Program-made: the position numbers and the translations under genes
Assembly: GCA_021793495.1 (NCBI GenBank)
Contig: JAJYSQ010000095.1
Span: forward strand, 1-6,738
DNA length: 6,738 nucleotides
Direction: 5' to 3'
Source: Actinomycetes bacterium
Lineage (GTDB): Bacteria; Actinomycetota; Actinomycetes; JAJYSQ01
The notes under the pieces: generated by a model
The model's input: the letters and a program-made list of their open reading frames with translations, nothing else
Told to the model about the DNA's origin: nothing
The model's database searches: none
In this document: positions 1 through 5,888 of the stretch, in pieces
How the letters are laid out: every line of letters starts with the position of its first letter
Numbering within the stretch: the stretch's first letter is position 1

Positions 1-749
1 TCCACCAGCGCTCCCAGAGTGTCACCGGTCACCCCGCCGAGACGGCGACGAACCCGAGCCACCCCAGCCGCGGACACGGCGACGGCGGCCACGAGGGCCA
101 GCGCGGCACCGAGCGCACCGGGGCCGTGCACGCCGGCCAGCAACCCCACCGCCGTGGCCACGCCCACGACCACCAACACCTCGATCACGACAACCGGCCC
201 GGGCAGCACGCTGGCCACCAGGCGGCCGAGCCCATCGGGACGGGCGGCCGGTACCCCGCGCCAGGTGGCGAGCACCAGGGCCAGGCGTCCGGCGACCGCA
301 GCCAGCACCAGCGCCGCGAGACCCCGCCCGGTGGCCCACGCGCTCGCGACCAGGCCGACCTGGGCGAGCAGGGTGAGCACGACGGCGACCACGCCGAAGG
401 GACCGACGTCCCCACGCCGCATCACCTCCAACGCCTCGTGGGCCGGTCGGCCGGACCCTAGGCCGTCGACCGTGTCGGCCAGGCCATCCAGGTGGAGCCC
501 GCGGGTCGTGAGGGCCAGCGTGGTCACCGCAGCGACCGCGGCAGGAAAGGGCCCGACACCCAGGGCAGCGACGCCGGCACCGGCCGCCGCCGCGACCAGC
601 CCCAGCCCGGCGCCGACCATCGGGGCGCTGACCATGGCGATCGCCGCGCTGCGGCGGTCGGTACGGTGCCCGGGCACCGGCAGGACGGTCAGCAGCCCCC
701 AGGCCAGCCACCACCCGTCCCAGAGCGTGCTCCGCGCGGGACGGCTCAC
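1..749 (-). CDS. cobS: Adenosylcobinamide-GDP ribazoletransferase (cobalamin 5'-phosphate synthase) CobS, 3'-truncated by window edge
   Basis: This integral membrane enzyme joins adenosylcobinamide-GDP to alpha-ribazole (phosphate), the last condensation in nucleotide-loop assembly. About 249 codons are visible and no stop is reached. The frame ends in GGVTGDTLGALV followed by GA, matching the family's C-terminal GGxTGDxLGAxxE signature, so only about the last dozen residues should be missing. The N-terminus carries LTVLPVPG (residues 20-27). Residues 84-96, GLHLDGLADTVDG, form the acidic metal-binding signature with D88, D92 and D95 intact. The remainder is Ala/Val/Leu-rich membrane helix. 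The start is GTG at 747-749, whose last two bases lie in the cobT TGA (GTGA, 4-base overlap). There is no well-spaced Shine-Dalgarno, and the start sits inside a strong hairpin, so translation probably depends on cobT. Family assignment is secure. Confidence 0.96.
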   Translation of the reverse strand, partial: MSRPARSTLWDGWWLAWGLLTVLPVPGHRTDRRSAAIAMVSAPMVGAGLGLVAAAAGAGVAALGVGPFPAAVAAVTTLALTTRGLHLDGLADTVDGLGSGRPAHEALEVMRRGDVGPFGVVAVVLTLLAQVGLVASAWATGRGLAALVLAAVAGRLALVLATWRGVPAARPDGLGRLVASVLPGPVVVIEVLVVVGVATAVGLLAGVHGPGALGAALALVAAVAVSAAGVARVRRRLGGVTGDTLGALV

Positions 750-768
750 CCCGCCGACCGCGGGGTGA
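746..768 (-). promoter_or_regulatory. Hairpin enclosing the cobS GTG start at the cobT/cobS junction
   Basis: The plus strand reads TCACCCCGC (746-754), a 5-base loop (755-759), then GCGGGGTGA (760-768): a perfect 9 bp inverted repeat. In the mRNA the 3' arm contains GGGG and the overlapping cobS start and cobT stop (GUGA). The structure would mask initiation until a ribosome finishing cobT melts it. The repeat is seen directly; the coupling role is inferred. Confidence 0.55.
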
Positions 769-1828
769 CCGGGTCCACCAGGTCGGCGACGACCCGGACC
801 GCGGCCTGCAGCAGCGGAACGGCCAGCAGCGCCCCGGTGGCCTGGCCGAGGCCGACCGCGACGTCGAGCACCGGGTGCAGCGCGAGACGTTCCATGGCGA
901 TGTCGGCGGCCGGGTCGCCCGAGCGTTGACCGGCCAGCCACCACTCCCGCCCCCGGAAAGCGATCCGGTGGGCCAGCAGAGCGCAGGAGAGCCCGACGAC
1001 GCCGTCCAGCACCACCGGGGTCCGGCGCGCAGCACTGCGGAGCAGGAACCCGGTGGCCGCGGCCAGATCGGCTCCGCCCACCATGGCGAGCAGGGCGAGG
1101 GGATCGCCGAGCACTGGCCGGCCCCGTCGCATCCCATCGCGTACCGCGGCGGCCTTGCGCATCCACGCCTGGTCGTCCAGGCCCCGGCCCTGTCCCACCA
1201 CCACGGCCACCTCGGTGCCGGTCAGCACGCCGACCAGTACCGCGGCGGGTGTGCTCGCGCCGATGCCCAGGTCGCCCAGCGCGACCAGGTCGGTCCCGGA
1301 ATCGGCCTCCTGGTCGGCCACCGCCATGCCGGCTTCGAACGCCGCCCGGGCCTGTTCCGGGGTGAGGGCGTCGACCTGGTCCAGCCGACCGCTGCCCCGG
1401 GTGATCTTGGCCGCCGTGACCAGGTCGGGGACGTCGGTCATCGGGTCGTCGACCGCCACGTCCACGACTCGTACCGTCGCGCCGGCCGCGCGGGCGCACG
1501 CCGCCCCCGGGCCTCGCCCGTCGAGCAGCTCGCGTACCAGGTTGGCCGTCGTGGCTCCCGGCGACGCTGCGCTCAGCCGCGAGACCCCGGCGGCCGCGAT
1601 GCCATGGTCCCCGGCGAATACCACCGCCCGGACCCGACCGTACGGCTGCGGCGGGCAGCGGCCCTGGGTTGCCGCGACGAACCCGGCGAGCTCGCCGAGC
1701 CGACCGAGCGCACCGTGCGGCCAGCCCGCGCCGGAGACCAGAACGGCGGCACGCTCGCGTGCTTGCTCGTCGGAACGCGGCACCGACTCGGCGAGGTCGA
1801 ACAGGTCGAGGGCGTGCAGGTCCGGCAT
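746..1828 (-). CDS. cobT: Nicotinate-nucleotide--dimethylbenzimidazole phosphoribosyltransferase CobT, divergent at consensus active-site positions
   Basis: CobT transfers ribose 5-phosphate from nicotinate mononucleotide to the lower-ligand base (classically 5,6-dimethylbenzimidazole), giving alpha-ribazole phosphate for CobS. The protein is 360 residues, the normal size. Recognisable blocks in order are: PHGALGRLGELA (37-48, the LGxLE region), FAGDHGI (71-77), GDLGIGASTPAA (185-196), VGQGRGLDD (211-219) followed by K225, GGADLAAATG (251-260), PVVLDGVVG (271-279) and LGQATGALLAVPLL (327-340). Several normally conserved positions differ. GEMGIGNT reads GDLGIGAS, and the LGEGSGA glutamate proposed as catalytic base in the Salmonella enzyme is Q329. 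The SxExGH region is also not conserved (around 303-309). It may be a lineage variant with a different base preference. The ATG is firm because an in-frame TGA lies two codons upstream; no clear ribosome-binding site is visible. It lies 84 bases after cobU and overlaps cobS by 4 bases. Confidence 0.94.
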   Translation of the reverse strand: MPDLHALDLFDLAESVPRSDEQARERAAVLVSGAGWPHGALGRLGELAGFVAATQGRCPPQPYGRVRAVVFAGDHGIAAAGVSRLSAASPGATTANLVRELLDGRGPGAACARAAGATVRVVDVAVDDPMTDVPDLVTAAKITRGSGRLDQVDALTPEQARAAFEAGMAVADQEADSGTDLVALGDLGIGASTPAAVLVGVLTGTEVAVVVGQGRGLDDQAWMRKAAAVRDGMRRGRPVLGDPLALLAMVGGADLAAATGFLLRSAARRTPVVLDGVVGLSCALLAHRIAFRGREWWLAGQRSGDPAADIAMERLALHPVLDVAVGLGQATGALLAVPLLQAAVRVVADLVDPVTPRSAG

Positions 1829-1912
1829 GGCGGGTCAGCGTATCGGTGGTCGGTCAGGTCCATGCCTGTTCGCGCCGACAAGAGGTGGGACCGAGCCCGT
1901 CCCTGTCGATGA
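1829..1912 (-). promoter_or_regulatory. cobU-cobT intergenic gap with interrupted hairpin and possible leaderless -10 element
   Basis: This is the only real gap in the operon. On the minus strand, just after the cobU stop, CGACA-GGGAC pairs with GTCCC and, after a 6-base bulge, TGTCG (plus-strand arms 1876-1880/1904-1908 and 1887-1891/1899-1903). No T-tract follows, so a classical intrinsic terminator is not supported. Closer to cobT, TACGCT (1837-1842) fits the loose TAnnnT -10 pattern and ends 8 bases before the ATG. That spacing would give a leaderless or nearly leaderless transcript, in keeping with the missing Shine-Dalgarno. I found no convincing -35. Both readings are inferences. Confidence 0.3.
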
Positions 1913-3370
1913 TCAACGAAGGCGTACCGGCTGCCCGGCCACGACCAGGACCACTCGCTCGCTGTGCTCGGCCAACCGCTGGTTGAGCCGGCCGAGCTCG
2001 TCGCGGAACATCCGGCCGGAGGCGTACGTCGGCACGACTCCCAGCCCGGTCTCGTCGCTGACCAGGATCACCCGGGTGCGGGTCCGTGCCCACGCGCCGA
2101 CCAGCCGGTCGGCGTCGGCATGCACCGCGTCCAACCGCGCATCCGCCCCGGTCCACGCGGCGTGCTCGTCGAACCGACGAGCCAGCCAGGTGCCGAGCCC
2201 ATCGATGAGCAGCGGCACACCCGTCGGGGGGGCGCCAGGCCCGGGGTCGAGCAGGCCGATCAGGTCGATGGTCTCCACGGTCGCCCACCCCTCGGGACGG
2301 CGGGCCCGGTGGGCGGCCACCCGCGTCGCCCACTGCGCGTGCGGGTCCGGTCCGGGGCCGACCGACGGCGTCGGGTCCTCGATCTCCGGCGGGGTGCCGG
2401 TCGCGACGTACCACACGCCCGGTTCGGCGGCCAGCAGGCTCTCCGAGTAGGCGGACTTGCCAGATCGAGCCCCACCCAGGACGAGCGTGCGCCCGCCGGT
2501 GGCCGCTGGGTGGGTCGGCCGCCGTGGGGTCGCTCCCGGCCCGGGGGGATCACCGACCGTCAGCCGGGTGCCGTCATCGACGACCCGAGCACCCCACGCG
2601 TCCAGGATCCTGCTCAGCACCGGCGTCGGCGGGTTGTGGTGGCCCAGATGCGTGGCTACCACGAGGGTCTCACCGATCACCGCCCCGTTGCGGCGCAGAG
2701 CCGCCAGGGTGCGAGGGAAGCTCGTCAGGCCGTGGTGGGGCATATGGCGTGCTGGGTGCTCGCCGGGCGCCTGCGCCAGCAGCAGCACGTGGTAGGCGCG
2801 CCCGGCCACCTGCTGCAGCGTCTCGGGAGGTAGCGGGTCGGTGGCGTACAGCAGGCGGGCTCCGCCCGGGCCGGCGACGTCGTAGGCCAGGCGCTGTTCT
2901 GCCGGACCGGCCTCGCCCTGCTCGCCCCGGTGGCCGGCCGCCAGGGCCCGTACGGCGTACTGCTCGCCCGCCGGTCCGAGCGTCACTCGGTCGCCAGCAG
3001 CCACCGGGTGCCAGCGCACCGGGTCGGTGGGCCCGACCCACCGGCGGGCCACCGCCAGCATGCTGGGCGACCCGACCACGTCCAGCTCGTCGGGGTGCTG
3101 TGCCCAGGAGCGCCACAGCAGCGTCGTCGGGCCGAGCTGGTCGCGGCCACCGGTCAGCAGCAGGTGGCGCAGCCCTCCCAGGCGCGCCCCGGCCCGCTCC
3201 ATCGCCTGGGGGGCGTCTGGCCCCAGGTCCAGCGCGAGCACGCCGTCGAGCAGCGTCGTGCTCGGGCTGCGTGACCGGCCGGCGGCCCGCTCCGCCTGAC
3301 AGCTGGCGCACGAGCAGAACGGGTTCGGCCATCCTTCGGCAGATCCGGTCCCCGCCAGGAGCACCTCCAT
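1913..3370 (-). CDS. cobU: CobU fused to an N-terminal degenerate metallo-beta-lactamase-like domain
   Basis: This 485-residue protein has two parts. Residues about 295-485 are CobU, the cytoplasmic adenosylcobinamide kinase and adenosylcobinamide-phosphate guanylyltransferase that makes adenosylcobinamide-GDP for CobS. They show Walker A GGARSGKS (299-306), YVATG (321-325), RVAAHRARRP (350-359) with H354 at the guanylylated-histidine position, LLIDGLGTWL (387-396) and VSDETGLGVVP (437-447) with a downstream RDELGRLNQ block. Residues 1-275 resemble PhnP-like metallo-beta-lactamase proteins. They keep GTGS, a CxCxxC cluster (C19, C21, C24), H147, YATD (175-178) and THLGHH (240-245), but the HxHxDH motif is replaced by GGRDQ near 74-78. 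The two domains are joined by a Pro/Gly-rich linker (about 274-292). I recall a similar fusion in Streptomyces CobU. The ATG at 3370 shares its A with the upstream stop (TGATG); the open frame runs further upstream but would overlap the preceding gene. Confidence 0.94.
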   Translation of the reverse strand: MEVLLAGTGSAEGWPNPFCSCASCQAERAAGRSRSPSTTLLDGVLALDLGPDAPQAMERAGARLGGLRHLLLTGGRDQLGPTTLLWRSWAQHPDELDVVGSPSMLAVARRWVGPTDPVRWHPVAAGDRVTLGPAGEQYAVRALAAGHRGEQGEAGPAEQRLAYDVAGPGGARLLYATDPLPPETLQQVAGRAYHVLLLAQAPGEHPARHMPHHGLTSFPRTLAALRRNGAVIGETLVVATHLGHHNPPTPVLSRILDAWGARVVDDGTRLTVGDPPGPGATPRRPTHPAATGGRTLVLGGARSGKSAYSESLLAAEPGVWYVATGTPPEIEDPTPSVGPGPDPHAQWATRVAAHRARRPEGWATVETIDLIGLLDPGPGAPPTGVPLLIDGLGTWLARRFDEHAAWTGADARLDAVHADADRLVGAWARTRTRVILVSDETGLGVVPTYASGRMFRDELGRLNQRLAEHSERVVLVVAGQPVRLR

Positions 3371-4218
3371 CAGCCCCGGCCACCCTCGGGCGCCGGCAGG
3401 CTGGGCGCCGGCAGGTCCGTGCTGAACTCCACGGGGGCGTCGAACGCGGCCCGCCGGGCGGCCCGGCGCAGGATCATCAGCAGCGGACGGCTCAGCAGGG
3501 CCAGGGCGACGGCCGTGGTCACCCCTCGGGGGATGTCGAACCCCATCGACGTGGCCAGGTCGAAGGCGATCAGCCGGTGCACGTTCACCCCCAGGGCCGC
3601 GCCGGGGACGTACGCCAGCGTCGAGCCGGGCATCGCGGTGAACGGCCAGAAGGACAGGTTCATCGCGAGTCCGTACGCCAGGCCGGCCAGCAGGCCGTAG
3701 GTCGCCAGGACCACCGGCTCGACGCGTCCGCGCACCGGCGGCAGGCACCCTGCGCCGAAGCCCACCCAGCCGGCAGCCAGCATCTGGAACGGCAACCAGG
3801 GCCCGACCCCGGCGGTCAGCAGGGCCGAGGCGAGCAGGGTCAGGGCGCCGAGGACGAATCCGAACCCGCGCCCGAGGGCCCGGCCACCGAGGATGATCAA
3901 GATCCACACGGTCTCCAGCCCAGCGGTCCCGGTGCCCAGCGGGCGCAGCGCCGCGCCCACCGCGGTGAGCACGCCGAGCAGCGCGATCGACTTGGCGTCC
4001 ATCCCGCCCTCGGCGAGCTCGGCCAGCACCACGAGGAGCAAGGCGGGCAGAACGGCGACGAACACCCAGGGTGACCCGCCCGAGTACCCGGTCGGGTCGA
4101 CCAGGCTCGAGCCGGGGTGTACGAGCAGGGGCCAGGCGAAGGCCGTGCCTCCGGCGACCGTCACCAACCCGAGCGTCATCCCCGACCGGGCCGGCAGGCG
4201 CAGTGCCGTCGTACTCAT
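3370..4218 (-). CDS. ECF transporter substrate-binding (S) membrane component, probably for a cobamide-related substrate
   Basis: This 282-residue, very hydrophobic protein has several likely transmembrane segments (approximately residues 15-33, 51-68, 76-92, 101-115, 119-137, 142-158, 167-185 and 229-250). It carries the S-component-like block GVGPWLPFQMLAAGWVG (137-153). The C-terminal tail is charged and Pro-rich with an LPAPSLPAP repeat. It sits between a double ECF ATPase and cobU, immediately behind an EcfT, so it should provide substrate specificity for that importer. From context the substrate may be cobalamin, cobinamide, alpha-ribazole or a benzimidazole; the sequence alone does not decide. 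The ATG at 4218 forms an ATGA overlap with the ATPase stop, which supports this start over longer in-frame extensions. No obvious Shine-Dalgarno is present. Assignment to the S-component class is good; the substrate is unknown. Confidence 0.87.
   Translation of the reverse strand: MSTTALRLPARSGMTLGLVTVAGGTAFAWPLLVHPGSSLVDPTGYSGGSPWVFVAVLPALLLVVLAELAEGGMDAKSIALLGVLTAVGAALRPLGTGTAGLETVWILIILGGRALGRGFGFVLGALTLLASALLTAGVGPWLPFQMLAAGWVGFGAGCLPPVRGRVEPVVLATYGLLAGLAYGLAMNLSFWPFTAMPGSTLAYVPGAALGVNVHRLIAFDLATSMGFDIPRGVTTAVALALLSRPLLMILRRAARRAAFDAPVEFSTDLPAPSLPAPEGGRG
3388..3417. repeat. Two-copy 15-base tandem repeat in the S-component C-terminal tail
   Basis: GGGCGCCGGCAGG occurs at 3388-3400 and again at 3403-3415. 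The 15-base units match except for their last two bases. It keeps the frame and encodes the LPAP repeat near the end of the membrane protein. It looks like a small slippage duplication in a disordered tail. Confidence 0.8.
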
Positions 4219-5888
4219 CCGGCGGCTCGCAGCATCTCGGGGGTGACTCCGGCTGCCGACAGCCCCGTCGACACCTCGTCCACCGTCAACCACGGCTCGG
4301 GAGACAGCACCTTGGCGACCTGCGGGGCGAACACCGGGGACCCGGTCACCACCGACGCCACCGGCCCGTCGGTGACCACTTCTCCCTGGGCGAGCACGAC
4401 GACGCGGGTGGCGATCTCGGCGACCAGCTCGACGTCGTGGCTGGCCAGCACGATCGCGTGCCCGGCCGCAGCCAGGGCGCTCACCGCACCGACGAGCCGG
4501 GACTTTGCCTCGTAGTCCAGGCCGCGGGTCGGCTCGTCCAGCAGCAGCAGCGGAGGGGCACTGGCCAGGACCACGGCCAAGGCCAGGGCCAGTCGCTGGC
4601 CTTCGGACAGGTCTCTCGGGTGGCGGCGCGGGTCCACGTCGCGTGCCAGGTTGGCGAACAAGGTCGCGGTGGTGCCCGCAGGCACGCCGGCGTCGGTGTC
4701 CGACGACGCCAGCTCCCCGTTCACCGACTCTCGGTACAGCAGGTCGGTCGGGTGGGCCGGCACCAGGCCGACCCGGCGGACCAGCTCGGCCGGACGCAAC
4801 CGTCTCGGGTCTTGCCCCAGCACCCGCACCCGGCCCGACCAAGGTCGTCGCAGCCCGACCAGGCTGGCCAGCAGCGTGGACTTGCCGGCACCGTTGCGGC
4901 CCATGACGGCCACCCGCTCGCCCCTGCGCACCTCCAGGTCGATCCCGCGCAACGCCGGGGCGCCGGCGTACCCGGTGACCAGTGCGCGTACCTCGACGAG
5001 CATGCGGGGGTCCGATCCGCCCGGGGGTGCCTGGCGCGGTGCGTCGGCGAGCGGGGCGCGAGCCGGGGGTGGCAGCCGGGCCAGTCGGGCCTGCAGGGAG
5101 GTGCTGGCTCGACGAGCGTCGCGCACGGACAAAGGCAGCGGGGACCAGCCCGCCAGGCGCCCCAGCCGCACCACCGGCGGGGCCACCGGACAGTCGAGCA
5201 TCATCGCCGTCGGAGGGCCGGATCGGACCGTCCCGTCACCGGGGAGCAGGACCACCCGGTCGGCGTACTGGACGACCCGCTCGAGTCGGTGCTCGGCCAG
5301 CAGCACCGTGATCCCGAGGTCGTGCACCAGTCGGGTGAGCGCTGCGAGCACTTCTTCGGATGCCCCCGGGTCCAGGGCGCTGGTCGGCTCGTCGAGGACG
5401 AGGACCCGCGGGTGCGCGGCGAGCACGGCACCCAGGGCGACCCGCTGCTGCTGCCCGGCCGACAGGTCGTCCAGCGAGCGACCACGGATCTCGTCGAGGC
5501 CGAGCAGGTCCACGGTCTCCTCGACTCGCCGGCGCATCACGTCGTTGGCCAGGCCCAGGCACTCCATCCCGTAGGCCAGCTCGTCCTCCACGGTGTCGGT
5601 GACGAACCCGGCGCGTGGGTCCTGGCCGACCACGCCGACCACGTCGGCCAGCTCGCGTGGTGGGTGCGTGCGGGTATCCCGGCCACCGACCACGACGCGG
5701 CCGGTGAGCCGGCCACCGGAGAAGTGCGGGACGAGCCCGGCGACCGTACGCAGCAGGGTGGACTTGCCGGCACCGGTCTGGCCGACCACCAGGGCGAGCT
5801 CGCCCTCGGGGATGCACAGGTCGACCTGACGCAACGTGGGTCGGGTCTGTTCGGGGTAGGTCACCGACACCTGGTCCAGGCGGATCAC
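4215..5888 (-). CDS. Tandem double ATP-binding protein of an ECF transporter (EcfA/CbiO type, two fused ABC domains)
   Basis: This 557-residue cytoplasmic protein powers the ECF importer with two nucleotide-binding domains in one chain. Domain 1 has Walker A GQTGAGKST (36-44), Q-loop VVGQDP with Q89, signature LSAGQQQR (142-149), Walker B VLVLDEP (162-168) and switch H200. A Pro/Ala-rich linker (about 230-296) follows. Domain 2 has Walker A GRNGAGKST (330-338), signature LSEGQR (427-432), Walker B LLLLDEP (447-453) and switch H484. Its Q-loop region reads VPAHP (376-380), where homologues usually have a glutamine. The start is GTG at 5886-5888, overlapping the upstream TGA as GTGA. It is preferred over upstream in-frame extensions because it places a normal domain 1 beginning (IRLDQVSVTY) at the N-terminus. 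A purine stretch GGCGAGG precedes it but lies in a hairpin. The class is certain; the transported substrate is inferred from the locus. Confidence 0.95.
   Translation of the reverse strand: MIRLDQVSVTYPEQTRPTLRQVDLCIPEGELALVVGQTGAGKSTLLRTVAGLVPHFSGGRLTGRVVVGGRDTRTHPPRELADVVGVVGQDPRAGFVTDTVEDELAYGMECLGLANDVMRRRVEETVDLLGLDEIRGRSLDDLSAGQQQRVALGAVLAAHPRVLVLDEPTSALDPGASEEVLAALTRLVHDLGITVLLAEHRLERVVQYADRVVLLPGDGTVRSGPPTAMMLDCPVAPPVVRLGRLAGWSPLPLSVRDARRASTSLQARLARLPPPARAPLADAPRQAPPGGSDPRMLVEVRALVTGYAGAPALRGIDLEVRRGERVAVMGRNGAGKSTLLASLVGLRRPWSGRVRVLGQDPRRLRPAELVRRVGLVPAHPTDLLYRESVNGELASSDTDAGVPAGTTATLFANLARDVDPRRHPRDLSEGQRLALALAVVLASAPPLLLLDEPTRGLDYEAKSRLVGAVSALAAAGHAIVLASHDVELVAEIATRVVVLAQGEVVTDGPVASVVTGSPVFAPQVAKVLSPEPWLTVDEVSTGLSAAGVTPEMLRAAG

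Noticed and set aside
1876..1908. Intrinsic terminator after cobU
   Set aside because: The stem is split by a 6-base bulge and no T-rich tract follows in the direction of transcription. I keep it only as a possible structured spacer.
875..2450. Long plus-strand open frames (875-1912 and 1053-2450) opposite cobT and cobU
   Set aside because: They are compositionally biased, with no recognisable domain and no ribosome-binding site, and they are fully antisense to well-supported genes.
3371..3907. Upstream extension of the cobU frame to 3907
   Set aside because: It would overlap most of the S-component gene. The protein similarity begins at MEVLLAGTGS and the ATG at 3370 sits in a TGATG junction.
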